From positions 176,705 through 240,704 of the forward strand of contig NZ_MQUQ01000009.1 of the NCBI RefSeq assembly GCF_001953865.1: a stretch of 64,000 nt of DNA. Reading direction: 5' to 3'. Made by a program: the position numbers and the translations under genes. Below the pieces are notes generated by a model. It was not told the DNA's origin and ran no database searches. It worked only from the letters and a program-made list of their open reading frames with translations. Each line of letters starts with the position of its first letter. The first letter of the stretch is position 1. Positions 17,674-26,959 of this stretch are shown one piece after another. The stretch comes from Amycolatopsis coloradensis (lineage in GTDB: Bacteria; Actinomycetota; Actinomycetes; Mycobacteriales; Pseudonocardiaceae).

Positions 17674-18903
17674 GTGTTGGTGTTCGGCCGCATAGAGTGG
17701 GGGCGGTACGAAGGCGATGACATCGAGGCTGTCGTGGCCATGATGCTCAACCGGGAGCACCCCAACTCGGTGCGCATCAATCCGTCCCGAGGCGACGGTG
17801 GCGTCGACATCCTCGACCGTGGCGCAGCCGACGGCGGTGACGTCATCTACCAGGTCAAGCGGTATGCGGCTCCGTTAGATGCCAGCCAAAAGAGCAAGGT
17901 CGCCAAGTCCGCCAAGAGGCTTCTGGACCCTGCTGTGGTCGACCCGCGGTGGAAGGATCTGAACGTAACCATTTGGCGTTTGGTTACGCCATGGAACCCG
18001 ACACCGGAAGCCGAGAAATGGCTCCAAGACACGGTGGGGCCATACGGCGTGAAGGTCGTCTGGGACGGCCTGACTGTATTTGATCAGCTGGCCGCGAAGT
18101 ACCCCGACGTTGTTGACTACTACCTCCACGCCGGGAGATCCGCGATTCAGGAAGCCAATCGCGAAGTGGTGACTCTGATGTCGTTGGGCAGCGGCAACGA
18201 AGGCGACCTGACGGTACCCGAGGTGACGGACCGCATCGAACGAGCTCTCCGCGTCCTTGACCACGACCCGCACTACTTCTACGAGTTTCGTTTCGGTCGA
18301 GGTCAACCGTCCAAACCGCCGAAGCGTAGTGGCCTCGTCATGACCCAGTATCGGGTTGATCCGGTGGCATCGACCTGGCAGGCAGTCGACGTTATTGCTT
18401 ACTGCGCAGCGTCCGTCGATGAACGCCCCATCACCATCAATGGCACGCTCAACATCGCGGATGACCCGGAATTCGCGGCAGCCGTCAAGGAGTTCTCCGA
18501 GTTCGGTACACCCTTCACGAGCCCTGAAGGTGCCTACAGCGGCACGATCGACGCTCCTGGCGGCCTCGGCGGTGACCTTGTCAACGCCACCATCCGTACC
18601 GGCCCTGTTGAGGGCGTAGACCTCGGCTCGAACACCGAACTCCGTCTCGAGATCCTTGATCCTAGCGGCACTATCATCGCTCAAATCGATGTCGATCGGA
18701 CCGACCGAAGCTCGGGCGCCGCAGGCGTCCGCGTTGTCTTCGCCGAGACACACGACGTTTTCGAACTGACCTTCCGTGGAGACCTCACGCGCAACACAAC
18801 TAACCTCAAATTCGCCCTGCGCTCCATTGAGCGCATCCCAATCTTCACAGCACTGCCGGCTTTAGAATTCCTGGACGAGTTCCATCACCCGAACGTCTAT
18901 TGA
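17674..18903 (+). CDS. Restriction-endonuclease-fold (Mrr-like) protein
   Basis: A 409-residue protein. The first 130 residues carry a PD-(D/E)xK arrangement: GDDIEAVVAMML (conserved Glu), GDGGVDIL (about 42-49) and VIYQVKRYA (about 58-66, QxK). This is the pattern of Mrr_cat/DUF4365-like nucleases that cut DNA. The following 280 residues are beta-rich with no family I recognise and could be a sensor or target-recognition region. The GTG at 17674 follows GGGGAG. The frameshifted ORF beginning 60 bases downstream looks like an operon partner. A defence nuclease is plausible but inferred. Confidence 0.7.
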   Translation: MLVFGRIEWGRYEGDDIEAVVAMMLNREHPNSVRINPSRGDGGVDILDRGAADGGDVIYQVKRYAAPLDASQKSKVAKSAKRLLDPAVVDPRWKDLNVTIWRLVTPWNPTPEAEKWLQDTVGPYGVKVVWDGLTVFDQLAAKYPDVVDYYLHAGRSAIQEANREVVTLMSLGSGNEGDLTVPEVTDRIERALRVLDHDPHYFYEFRFGRGQPSKPPKRSGLVMTQYRVDPVASTWQAVDVIAYCAASVDERPITINGTLNIADDPEFAAAVKEFSEFGTPFTSPEGAYSGTIDAPGGLGGDLVNATIRTGPVEGVDLGSNTELRLEILDPSGTIIAQIDVDRTDRSSGAAGVRVVFAETHDVFELTFRGDLTRNTTNLKFALRSIERIPIFTALPALEFLDEFHHPNVY

Positions 18904-18963
18904 ATCAGCGTCCGGAACACCCCCGGTCATCTCGGCAAGACAGCCGACATCCCGGAATCGCCT

Positions 18964-19397
18964 GTGACAGCCCTGACCGACCGGGTGAAGTCGCTCGCAA
19001 AATATATGCGCCTACTCCACGAACTCCAGCAGCACACCGACACCATCATCACCACACCCAACCTCTCGACGTACTTCGACGACCAGCATAAGATCTGGCA
19101 TTTCGTCGCAAAAATACTCAAAGGAGAACCAGTCACCGTCACTGCCAACGAAGGCGTGGCCTTCCAGCTTGTCCTGGCACCCGGAACCGCGGCCCCACGG
19201 GTACCTTTGTAATTCGATCGCCTCTTCAGGCGCCGGTCGGCAAACAGCTCATCACGTTCGGAACGCTGCTTGCAGAATTCACCGATGCCGAGTTGGTTGG
19301 CGAGGCGACATCAGAAGACGGCTACCCGGTATTCTCGTACACGACTCCTGACCGTACGATGCGCTACTTGCCTGACATCAACACCCAAGAGGACTGA
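18964..19397 (+). pseudogene. Frameshifted partner of the REase-like gene
   Basis: The first part encodes 82 residues from the GTG at 18964 (LTDRVKSLAKYMRLLHELQQ, TYFDDQHKIWHFVAKIL) and stops at 19212. In the overlapping -1 frame a coherent sequence continues without a start codon: FVIRSPLQAPVGKQLITFG, then LLAEFTDAELVGEA and ending RYLPDINTQED at 19397. The join near 19206 gives a smooth product of about 140 residues, so a single-base indel is the simplest explanation. No classical slippery heptamer is seen at the junction, so programmed frameshifting is unlikely. No known family. Confidence 0.55.
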
Positions 19398-19547
19398 CGA
19401 CTCACAGCTATCCTTATCATGCATAAGATGTATGTCCACAGTACCTACTCTTGTGGCCCCGCAAAGTCGGATAACTGCGGGCGTACGCTCATGGCGCAAA
19501 GAGCGCCCGTCTGTAACAGCGATAGTCGACAGGCCCGTTGATCGGAG

Positions 19548-20246
19548 TCAGCTCTCGGGTCTGTTGGCCATGGACCGGTACTCGGTGATGTCGTCCGGTC
19601 GGATGAGCCCGTCCTGGATGGCGCGGGCCAGCAGGGCGTCCTTGGTTGACGCTCGGCGGCCTACGGCGGCGTACTTGGTTCGGGCTCGGTCGATGTACTG
19701 CCGGACCGTTGCCTCGCTGATGCCCATCCTGGCTCCTACCGAGGCTTTCGACATGCCCTGGAACCAGTGCTTGAGCACGGCGAGTTCTTGCTTGGACAGT
19801 GCAGGCCGCACCGGCCGGGTGTCGGCGATCATCGCGCCGGCCGTCGTGGGGGTGACGTAGGGGCGGTCGGTGGCGGCGGCGACGATCGTCTCCACGCAGT
19901 GCTCGCGGCTCTCGTCTTTCTCCAGGAATTCCGCACCCGCGTCGAGTACCGCGAGCACGTTCTCTGACTCAGAGTGAGCGGAGAACACCACCACTCGGTG
20001 CCCCGCCCCGGTAAGGCTGGCGATCCGGTCGACGATGAGCGTGCCTCGCAGGTTGAGGTCGACCAGCAGGACGTCAGCGGCACCGCCGGGGCCGGCGAGG
20101 ACTTCGTCGACGTCTGCCCCGCTCGCCACGATCCGTACCCGTCTGCCGGGATCACGGTCGACCCATGCCCGAACGCCGTCGATCACGACCTCGTGGTCTT
20201 CGATGACCGCGACGGTCACTTGCCGGTCCAGCTGGTTTGCATCCAC
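19548..20246 (-). CDS. NarL/LuxR-type response regulator, cassette A
   Basis: A 232-residue two-component regulator. The receiver domain has acidic residues in AVIEDHEVV, the phospho-acceptor Asp in DVLLVDLNLRG, and the conserved Lys in EFLEKDES. The C-terminal HTH (ELAVLKHWFQGMSKASVGAR, then SEATVRQYIDRARTKY) is LuxR-like. The GTG at 20246 is preferred over the ATG at 20270 because GAAGGGAG precedes it. It overlaps the end of the kinase-like gene by 31 bases, so all three genes of the cassette are probably co-transcribed from upstream of 22460. Likely target: the divergent secreted-protein genes (inference). Confidence 0.87.
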   Translation of the reverse strand: MDANQLDRQVTVAVIEDHEVVIDGVRAWVDRDPGRRVRIVASGADVDEVLAGPGGAADVLLVDLNLRGTLIVDRIASLTGAGHRVVVFSAHSESENVLAVLDAGAEFLEKDESREHCVETIVAAATDRPYVTPTTAGAMIADTRPVRPALSKQELAVLKHWFQGMSKASVGARMGISEATVRQYIDRARTKYAAVGRRASTKDALLARAIQDGLIRPDDITEYRSMANRPES

Positions 20247-21313
20247 AGCAAACTCCCTTCTCGATGCCATTCGACCCGTACCCGTCCTTCCGGCAGCGCG
20301 GACGGCGGTTCAGCGGCATCGGCGACCACGCTCAGCTGAACCTCACTCCCGCTGCCCCAGATGGTGATACGGGCACGGGTGCGGGCCGTGCCCAGTACCT
20401 CGACGAGCGGCTCGATCAGGTCCCGTCGGTACTCGCCCGGAACCTGCGGTATCTCCCCGGACACGCTCATCCGTACCGGCACTCCCCTGACCTCGGCTAC
20501 CTCCAGACAGGCCCGCACTTCGTGCAGCAGCGGATCGGGGACCTCATCGGCCTCGAGGAACAGTCTTCGCAGCCGGGCCGCTTCGATAGCGCATTGTCGC
20601 TGCACGATCGGGTCAGCCGGGTCGCTGGTCCCGTCGGCGAGACCGGTAAGCACTGCGGCCGCGGTGCCCTGCAAGAACTCGTGCCGCTGGACGCGTGCAG
20701 CGTGCGCCTGCTCCGCGGCGATGCGATGCCTCTCGGTTTCGGCCCGTGCCGCTGCCGCGGCCACCGCGCTTTCGACGATCCGGCGTTGCGTGCGCACTCC
20801 GTAGGCCAGCGCCACCTGCAGCGCCGCCGAGCCAGCCAGGCTCATCGACAACAACGCCACGTCCTGAAGGTCTGGATCTGCCAGCAGAACCATCCCCGCT
20901 GCGGACGCGGCACCGTTGCCCGCCAGCACCACGGCGAGTGGCACCGCCGAACGCCCCCAGCTTGCCAGAACACCGAGCCAACCCACCGCGCCGAACGCCC
21001 AGTTCTCGAAGCCGAAGACCCGCCCGTTCGCATCGAGGGCGACCACCACGCTGATCGTCAGCGTCAAGGCCACAATGACCCAGGGCCTGCGCACGACACC
21101 GGCGCGGAGCAGCTGCACAGCGCACAGGACGGTCATCGCCGTAAACAGAGCCCACATCGAGGGCGAGACCCACGTCCACCGGAAGTCAGACCATTTCAGC
21201 AGCACCGCTGCGGTGTCGAAACCCCCGTGCCACAACCCGACCATGCACACCGTCGCGATGATCGTCCCGCGCTGGTATCGCGCCGCCAGTGACGCACTCG
21301 AGTTGTCAGTCAC
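20216..21313 (-). CDS. Degenerate histidine-kinase-like membrane protein, cassette A
   Basis: A 365-residue protein with about five N-terminal membrane spans, then a cytoplasmic coiled segment (VESAVAAAAARAETERHRIAAEQ) and a domain placed where a kinase core should be. A His remains in RVQRHEFLQG, but no N, G1 or G2 box for ATP binding can be read. It is paralogous to 26929-28050: both share the GLADGT element, CAIEAAR(L/M)RRLF and a following DEV segment. It is probably a signalling partner that does not bind ATP and dimerises with or modulates the real kinase. The GTG start overlaps the kinase stop by eight bases. Confidence 0.7.
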   Translation of the reverse strand: MTDNSSASLAARYQRGTIIATVCMVGLWHGGFDTAAVLLKWSDFRWTWVSPSMWALFTAMTVLCAVQLLRAGVVRRPWVIVALTLTISVVVALDANGRVFGFENWAFGAVGWLGVLASWGRSAVPLAVVLAGNGAASAAGMVLLADPDLQDVALLSMSLAGSAALQVALAYGVRTQRRIVESAVAAAAARAETERHRIAAEQAHAARVQRHEFLQGTAAAVLTGLADGTSDPADPIVQRQCAIEAARLRRLFLEADEVPDPLLHEVRACLEVAEVRGVPVRMSVSGEIPQVPGEYRRDLIEPLVEVLGTARTRARITIWGSGSEVQLSVVADAAEPPSALPEGRVRVEWHREGSLLWMQTSWTGK

Positions 21314-22460
21314 GCCCAGACCATCTCAACGTGACCGCGGTCCCTTGTCCCGGCACGGAATCCACCGAAGCATGGCCTCCGACCGCGGCCAGTCTCCCCA
21401 CTACGGCCTCCCGCAGCCCGTACTTGTGCGCCGGAACGGCGGCGGGATCGAAACCTCGACCGGAGTCGGAGACAACGACTGAAATCCCACCGACGTCCTG
21501 CGTCAGGGTTAGTGTCGCGTGATCAATCCCGGCGTACCTGTGCGCGTTGGCCAAGGCAGCGTGGGCGGCTCCTACGAAAGCCTCCGCGACATCCGGGGGA
21601 ACCACACAGCACACGACGTCCAGGCGCACTCCCGAAGACCACCCGACACGGCCGGGTACTTCCCGCAGCATCTTGTCGAGCCGCACCGATTCGCCAGTAG
21701 CGGCTCCATCGCCTCGAAGATCTGACACCACCCGCAGATCGGAGCGTGCTTGGAAACGCAATCGCGCTGTGGATTCTGTGATAGCCCCGGATCCCACCAT
21801 GGTCAAGGTGGCGAGCACGGTGTCGTGCAACCGCCGGTCGGCCTCGCGCTCCCCCGCTCGACGGATTCGGTCCGCGTGGGCGCGGCCACGGCTGCGGTGG
21901 AATTCATCCAGCTCGGCGTCCGCCGCTCGACCCACCTTGCGCAACAACGCCAGTAGAACCAGTCCGCAGAGGTTTTGCAGCAGGTAGACCCCGGCGTTGG
22001 CGATTCCCGACCCGGGCACCGACGCCAGAACCTGGCCAGTGACGTAGGCCGCGACGACCACCATTCCACCCACGAACCCCATGGCGGGCCGGACTCCGAT
22101 GTGGCCGTAGATGACCCGGGCGCCCACGAGCGCCGAAATCCACGACGCGCCCGTCGGGAGGCCCTCGGGTGAGACCACCCAGCGCTGAAGCAAGCACAGA
22201 GCAGCGACTTCTGCGAGGTCGACAGCCATCACGGCCGGCGTCAGTCCACGGCCGACAGCACGCCACACGAAGAACAGCGACCAGATCAGGTTCACCGCGA
22301 CGGCGACGAGTGCCACTCCCGTCCACGGAGAACTGCCCGCGTCGAACACACCGGCGAACGCACCGGCAATGCCGAGCACGCCGCGCGCGATCGCCGCGCT
22401 CCGAAACAGGACCTGGTCCGTGGCGCGACCGGCATCGCCCTTGCTCAGCCCGTCTCTCAC
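21306..22460 (-). CDS. HisKA_3-type sensor histidine kinase, cassette A
   Basis: A 384-residue kinase: about five membrane spans, then a cytoplasmic dimerisation helix with the phospho-acceptor His in DRRLHDTVLATLTMVG, and a HATPase_c domain with NAHRYAG (N box), VVVSDSGRGFDP (G1) and a GLREAV/GQGTAVTL end. This architecture matches NarX/DesK-type kinases that pair with NarL regulators, such as the gene two downstream. The GTG at 22460 follows GGAGGGGA with eight bases spacing. An ORF extending to 22781 is open but has no RBS and overlaps the divergent promoter region. Confidence 0.87.
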   Translation of the reverse strand: MRDGLSKGDAGRATDQVLFRSAAIARGVLGIAGAFAGVFDAGSSPWTGVALVAVAVNLIWSLFFVWRAVGRGLTPAVMAVDLAEVAALCLLQRWVVSPEGLPTGASWISALVGARVIYGHIGVRPAMGFVGGMVVVAAYVTGQVLASVPGSGIANAGVYLLQNLCGLVLLALLRKVGRAADAELDEFHRSRGRAHADRIRRAGEREADRRLHDTVLATLTMVGSGAITESTARLRFQARSDLRVVSDLRGDGAATGESVRLDKMLREVPGRVGWSSGVRLDVVCCVVPPDVAEAFVGAAHAALANAHRYAGIDHATLTLTQDVGGISVVVSDSGRGFDPAAVPAHKYGLREAVVGRLAAVGGHASVDSVPGQGTAVTLRWSGRD

Positions 22461-22656
22461 TGGCGGTCTCCCCTCCACTGAGCAACCTAGCGCTCCCGGC
22501 GGAGCTGTCATGACGGCCGAACGGCTGTCATGAAGTACCGCGTGAGCGACGAGTGACCGCTGTTCGGCTGTCGTGACGGCGCGGAGGAAATGTCCGACGC
22601 TGGATCCCGACCGGCGAGACCGACAGCTCGTCGAACTGGTGAAAGTGAGGGATCCT

Positions 22657-23145
22657 TTGAAAACTCTGAACAGGAACCGGCGCGGCCGGTACCGTTTCGC
22701 CGTCGCGCTCGCAAGCACAGTGGCCGCCGTGACGGTCACCGCGACCGCCACGCACGCCGAGGGAACCAGTGGCGGCAGCAACTACTACGACGGCCGCGAT
22801 CCCACGGCCCCGCCGGCATGTAACGCCAACGCGTCACAGATCGCAACTCGGCCGATTCTCGATCGCACCACGGGGCAGCAAGTTGCGTCCATCCAGATTT
22901 TCTACTCGTGGTCGTGCGGTGCGAACTGGATCCGGGTGACGGGAAACCCCTACGGCGGCAACACGACGAAGTACATCGAATCATCGCTGGGCGGCTGGAA
23001 CAGCGAGTGGGACCCCGGGTACGACTCGAGTTACTCGATGATGGTCTACGCGCCGGGAGCGGCCCACATCAACGGCTACGTCTACTTGTTCGAGCCTGGA
23101 ATCAACGAGTGGAACTGGAAAGCCGAAGGCTTCTTCTCGCTGTAA
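22657..23145 (+). CDS. Secreted DUF2690-like protein, copy 1
   Basis: A 162-residue exported protein. Signal peptide: basic RNRRGRYRF then AVALASTVAAVTVTATATHA. The mature part contains GGSNYYDGRDP, a CNANAS motif, IFYSWSCGANWIRVTG and a tail ending NEWNWKAEGFF. The YDGxDP-C-A and S-x-x-C-xANW pattern resembles DUF2690, a secreted actinobacterial family of unknown function with a conserved cysteine pair. It is paralogous to 33681-34193. I chose the TTG at 22657 because GAGGGA lies four bases upstream; in-frame GTG codons at 22639 and 22645 are alternatives. It is divergent from the cassette A kinase. Confidence 0.7.
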   Translation: MKTLNRNRRGRYRFAVALASTVAAVTVTATATHAEGTSGGSNYYDGRDPTAPPACNANASQIATRPILDRTTGQQVASIQIFYSWSCGANWIRVTGNPYGGNTTKYIESSLGGWNSEWDPGYDSSYSMMVYAPGAAHINGYVYLFEPGINEWNWKAEGFFSL

Positions 23146-23151
23146 CCCGCG

Positions 23152-23182
23152 GGGTGACCGGTCCCGCCGGGACCGGTCACCC
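23152..23182. terminator. Strong hairpin terminator
   Basis: Perfect 14-bp stem GGGTGACCGGTCCC with a 3-nt GCC loop, directly after the DUF2690-like gene stop. No T tract. Confidence 0.75.
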
Positions 23183-23229
23183 ACGCAGGCGAGCTCTTCG
23201 TTCACCAACACGACTACATCGGAGCCGAC

Positions 23230-24378
23230 GTGAAATATCTGCGCGTAATGGCCTGCGTGCTAGTAACTCTTGCGCTGTCCGCGTTCGCCGGGCGCATCTA
23301 TGCCGTCAATGAGGGCGTGCTGTACGGGTCAGCCGCGGTCGCGCGTGTCGACGGCATCATCGCGAGCGGTCTCGGGCTTGGGTTGGCCCTGGCGACATTG
23401 GCGTTCAGCCGACGACCCGCCACACCGGACGGCCCGGCCACGTTCGCCGACAGGGCGGCCGCCCTCGCCGCCGTCGGGAGCGTCGCCGCCCTGGCCATCT
23501 CGTCGGTGAATCTGTTCTGGCCTGCCGAACGGCCGGGCATCGCGAAGCCTGCGTGCGCCGGCGCGCACACCACGAACGTGCCCTATGTGGGCATCACGAT
23601 CGGACCGGACGGCAACAACAGCCGCAGCGGTCCCGCCCGCTCCTACGCCGCCAACGGACGCTTCGCCAAAGACTGCTCTCTCGGTTTCTCCGCCTACTGC
23701 GTCGGTGAACCCATTGGCGAAGCCGCAGCCACGATCCCGGACGTACAGACGTGGAAGGCCAGCCGGTGGCTACTGCTGGCCAAGCAGAATGGTGGTGTCA
23801 AGGACCGGCTCGCTCAGTTGTTGTCCGGCGAGACCGCGGGACCGCAGTTCGTCGCAGACGCCGCCGTTGTGCCCGCGACATCGTATGAACAACTTCCACA
23901 GGCGCCGGCAGACGTCTGTTCCGCATCCTTCACACCGCCAGGCCGGGCATCGCTGTCCCCGTTCGACGCGCGAACCCAAAAATTCACCGCGACAGCGGAA
24001 CATGCCGTCAACATGGGGTTCGCCGCATGGACGCCACCAGGACAAGGTTTCCTCGACGAGGACGGCTACCACCAGATCTTCAGCCTGTCGAAACCGGCGG
24101 CCGACAACCCTGGCACGACGGTGAACGGTGGGAAGAGCGTCGTGTGGACCTATAAGGAAACGCTGCTGAAGAATCTCCGCCCTAACCGAGCGAAAGCACC
24201 GGCACTCGTGGTGGTCATGGCTGTTCCCTGCATCTCCGCCAACCTTCCCGCAGAACCCACACTCGCGGGGACCGCGACCTACGACATAGCCAGCTCCCGT
24301 GAACCGCGACCCCAACCCGCCCTCACCGGCTTCGATCCAGGTCGACTCGCCCGCGCAGCCTGCCAAGCCAATGCCTGA
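23230..24378 (+). CDS. Membrane-anchored extracytoplasmic protein of unknown function
   Basis: A 382-residue protein with two to three N-terminal hydrophobic segments (VMACVLVTLALSAFAG, VDGIIASGLGLGLALATLAF, LAAVGSVAALAISSVNLFW), then a large hydrophilic part with several Cys residues (KPACAGAH, KDCSLGFSAYC, ADVCSASF). A GPARSYAANGRFAKDC segment looks like a short SH3-type strand region. No known domain. The GTG at 23230 follows GGAG. It lies downstream of the secreted DUF2690-like gene but after a strong terminator, so it probably has its own promoter. Confidence 0.65.
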   Translation: MKYLRVMACVLVTLALSAFAGRIYAVNEGVLYGSAAVARVDGIIASGLGLGLALATLAFSRRPATPDGPATFADRAAALAAVGSVAALAISSVNLFWPAERPGIAKPACAGAHTTNVPYVGITIGPDGNNSRSGPARSYAANGRFAKDCSLGFSAYCVGEPIGEAAATIPDVQTWKASRWLLLAKQNGGVKDRLAQLLSGETAGPQFVADAAVVPATSYEQLPQAPADVCSASFTPPGRASLSPFDARTQKFTATAEHAVNMGFAAWTPPGQGFLDEDGYHQIFSLSKPAADNPGTTVNGGKSVVWTYKETLLKNLRPNRAKAPALVVVMAVPCISANLPAEPTLAGTATYDIASSREPRPQPALTGFDPGRLARAACQANA

Positions 24379-24852
24379 CCAACAAAACCGCACCGCCCCC
24401 CACACATGAGCCCAACCTCCCCGACAGCGTGCCGAACGAGGTGACGCTGCCGCCCGAGTTTCGGTACGTGAACCGGCGACCGGTCCAGTGACGCTTTCAC
24501 AGAATCAGAACGCGGCCGACTTCGACGATTATCACAATGCCAAGACGATCGAGACCCTGCTGGAGATGGCACGTCGCCAGGTCGGAGTGCACCGCCTGAT
24601 ACTGAAGTACGGCTGATCCAACGCCACCGTCCTGCCCAGCGACACAACCACGGTGATCCCGGGACGTGTCTCCGCGCCACACGACCGCCGCCTACGCCGA
24701 TGATGTCCCGTTGGTCGCTGCCGGCCAGCACTGCGTTGCTGCGAACACACCACCTCTCTGTCTCTGGCACCCGGTCGTCCTCGGGCACATAATCGGTGCC
24801 AGTGGGGGCATGTCGGCTCCTCGCGGTTTCATCGGCCCGGGAGGACTCCACG
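24379..24852. other. Intergenic region with a possible short ORF (24488-24616, +)
   Basis: A 42-residue reading frame from the GTG at 24488 contains DFDDYHNAKTIETLLEMARR and ends HRLILKYG; its composition looks protein-like, and its start overlaps the stop of another short frame (ending FRYVNRRPVQ). I recognise neither. They may be fragments of a broken gene. Nothing else is visible in the rest of the region. Confidence 0.35.
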
Positions 24853-25932
24853 ATGAAGTTGCCGGACCGCGACCGCACTCCGATACGGTTCGCCGTCCTC
24901 ACCTCGGTCACCGGTGGCCTCGTTCTCGCCGGGGTTCTCGCGATGATCCGTAGCGACGTGCTGATCGCGAAGGTGCCCGCATGGACCCTTCTGGTCGCAG
25001 GAGTGCTGGCCGCAGCTCCTCTGCTGCGGCGGGTGCCATCGACCAGACGCACACGTCAGGCATTCCTGGTGACGTCGGCCTTCCGGCAGAAGTACTGGAT
25101 CGCGGGCTTGGTGCAACGCCTGCACTGCACGCTGGACCGCGCCAACATCGATCTGGTGCTCAAGGTACCCGACCTGGACTACGATTCCGCCGCGCAAGCG
25201 CACCACCTGCGCAGGATCCTGGCCGCGCGCCAGCGCTACATCGGCGGAATCATCGTCGCGACCGAAGTACACCGGCTCCGGCCGGACCTCATCGAATTTT
25301 GCTCCGACCTGACCTTGCCGGTGGTTTTCACCGACATCGAACCGTTCGACGACGAGGACCACTACCCGGGCAACGCCGCCTTCGTCGGCTACCTCAGTTC
25401 GGACCTCGGGACCCTCGCCGGCCGCTGGCTGGTAACCCACCTACGCAAAAACGACAGACAGCGGCCACACGTGCTGATCGTGGCCAGCAGGCAACATCAG
25501 GCCCGGCAAAGCCACTGCGCGGCTGTCCTCCAGGCCGACTTGCCCGGCGTGTCGATCACCATCGACGAGACGTGCGCCTTCCATCGCGCACGCGCCTACG
25601 AGGCCGTGCTGTCCCATACGCGCCTGCTCACCTCACGGCACGGTCGTCTGGACGCCGTATTCTGCACCAACGACGAGATGGCACTGGGCGCCGTCGATGC
25701 CCTCCGAACGATCAACTCCCCTGTCACGACGGACACCGTGGTCATCGGCGTAGACGGAACCACCGAGGCAAGGACCTTGATCGACGCCGGCACGAGCCCC
25801 CTGCGAGCCACCGTCGTCCAGGACTCCCACCGCCTCGCAGAAAGTGTTGTTGATGTCCTGGAGAAGATGCACAAGCGCCGCAAGAAAACGAAACGCACCA
25901 TCCTGGACCCCGAGGTCTACGAAACGAAATAA
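24853..25932 (+). CDS. Membrane-anchored LacI/periplasmic-binding-protein-like protein
   Basis: A 359-residue protein. Two N-terminal hydrophobic segments (VLTSVTGGLVLAGVLAMI, WTLLVAGVLAAAPLL) precede a domain typical of LacI-type sugar-binding proteins: AFRQKYWIAGLVQRLH, GGIIVATEV, PVVFTDIEPF, LDAVFCTNDEMALGAVDAL and TVVIGVDGT. There is no LacI HTH in front, so this is not a classical repressor; the binding fold is tethered to the membrane. The ATG at 24853 follows GGGAGG. It may act as a ligand sensor, possibly for the neighbouring two-component cassettes (inference from location). Confidence 0.8.
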   Translation: MKLPDRDRTPIRFAVLTSVTGGLVLAGVLAMIRSDVLIAKVPAWTLLVAGVLAAAPLLRRVPSTRRTRQAFLVTSAFRQKYWIAGLVQRLHCTLDRANIDLVLKVPDLDYDSAAQAHHLRRILAARQRYIGGIIVATEVHRLRPDLIEFCSDLTLPVVFTDIEPFDDEDHYPGNAAFVGYLSSDLGTLAGRWLVTHLRKNDRQRPHVLIVASRQHQARQSHCAAVLQADLPGVSITIDETCAFHRARAYEAVLSHTRLLTSRHGRLDAVFCTNDEMALGAVDALRTINSPVTTDTVVIGVDGTTEARTLIDAGTSPLRATVVQDSHRLAESVVDVLEKMHKRRKKTKRTILDPEVYETK

Positions 25933-26092
25933 CCGTCGCCTCGCATACAGGAGAACGGCAAGCCTGATTCCAGATGTCGCTTGTAGCCGAACTTGTCGGA
26001 GCGCGGCGCCGCTGGCCCGCCTGCCGCCGCTTAAATCCGGACGAGCTCGCTGTGGTGGCCCGGATCCATTTGGCGGCATCAGGGTCGATCGG

Positions 26093-26260
26093 TTAGCAAT
26101 TGACCTGTGCTGATTGAGGGTGGTGGGCCAGGTGGTCCTGGAGTTCGCGGTGGTGGGACTGGTAGCCGATGCCCGCTTGCCGGACCAGCCCGGCGTGGTA
26201 GCACCAGCGCAGGAACCGCCCGAGCCCGTGACCAAACGCGATCCGGCCAGGATCACGAGC
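26093..26260 (-). pseudogene. C-terminal fragment resembling a recombinase/transposase
   Basis: A minus-strand frame without a start reads GRIAFGHGLGRFLRWCYHAG, continues GIGYQSHHRELQDHLAHHP and stops at 26093. The RFLRWC and YQxxHRELQDxL patterns remind me of the C-termini of tyrosine-recombinase-type transposases, but I could not confirm this. No upstream part of such a gene is present. The rest of 25933-26296 holds no gene I can see. Confidence 0.35.
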
Positions 26261-26296
26261 GCGAATCCCGAGTCCGCCGAGAACGCGACGGGACCG

Positions 26297-26959
26297 TCAA
26301 GAGTCGCTGAGCTCAGCCAACGTGATCAGCCCGTCCTCGAGAGCACGGGCCACGAGCTTACTCTTGGTCGGCGCCGGTCTCCCGGCGTGGGCGTACTTCA
26401 CCCGCGCGCGCTCGATGTAGGTTTCGATAGTGGTGGGTTTGATGTTGAGCATCTGGGCGGCGAGCACCTTGGAAGAGGACGCAAACCACGCGCGCAGCGC
26501 GTCGGCTTCTCGCTGAGTCAGCTGTGGCCGGTCGGGCCCGGTATCGCCGGCTAGTGCCCCGCCTAAGGACGGCGGTGTGTAGGCCTGGCCCCGCGCGGCG
26601 GCGCGGATCGCCGTGACCAGGTGCTCACTGCCCTCCTTCTTGGTCACGTAGGCCAGTGCGCCCAGCTCGATGCACTGGACGGCTGTCGCGCTGTCCGCTG
26701 TCTGCGTGTAGACGACGACTTTCCGGCCCACCTCGGTCAGCCGCCGCAGCTCGCCTAGCTCGTGGTGCCCACGCTCCAACTGCAGGTCGAGGATCACCAC
26801 GTCGGCGTCCCGGCCGGGGCCGGTCCACAGCCCGGCCGGCGATCCCCCGGCGTCGATGACGCGGATGGGCGGATCGGCTTCGGCGCACCAGCTCTGCACA
26901 CCTGCCGCCACCACCTTGTGATCATCGGCTATGACGGCTGTGATGGAGTGATCAGCCAC
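26297..26959 (-). CDS. NarL/LuxR-type response regulator, cassette B
   Basis: A 220-residue regulator paralogous to the one at 19548. Receiver: AVIADDHKVVAAG, the phospho-acceptor Asp in DVVILDLQLERG, Lys in AYVTKKEGSE. HTH: LTQREADALRAWFAS, then KPTTIETYIERARVKYAHAG, sharing the (I/Y)ERARxKYA pattern with cassette A. The GTG at 26959 follows GGAGG with four-base spacing. It overlaps the degenerate-kinase gene, in the same order and orientation as cassette A. Confidence 0.87.
   Translation of the reverse strand: MADHSITAVIADDHKVVAAGVQSWCAEADPPIRVIDAGGSPAGLWTGPGRDADVVILDLQLERGHHELGELRRLTEVGRKVVVYTQTADSATAVQCIELGALAYVTKKEGSEHLVTAIRAAARGQAYTPPSLGGALAGDTGPDRPQLTQREADALRAWFASSSKVLAAQMLNIKPTTIETYIERARVKYAHAGRPAPTKSKLVARALEDGLITLAELSDS

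Noticed and set aside
19190..19215. Programmed -1 frameshift in the REase partner gene
   Set aside because: No X-XXY-YYZ heptamer, Shine-Dalgarno-like stimulator or downstream hairpin is visible; a plain indel is simpler.
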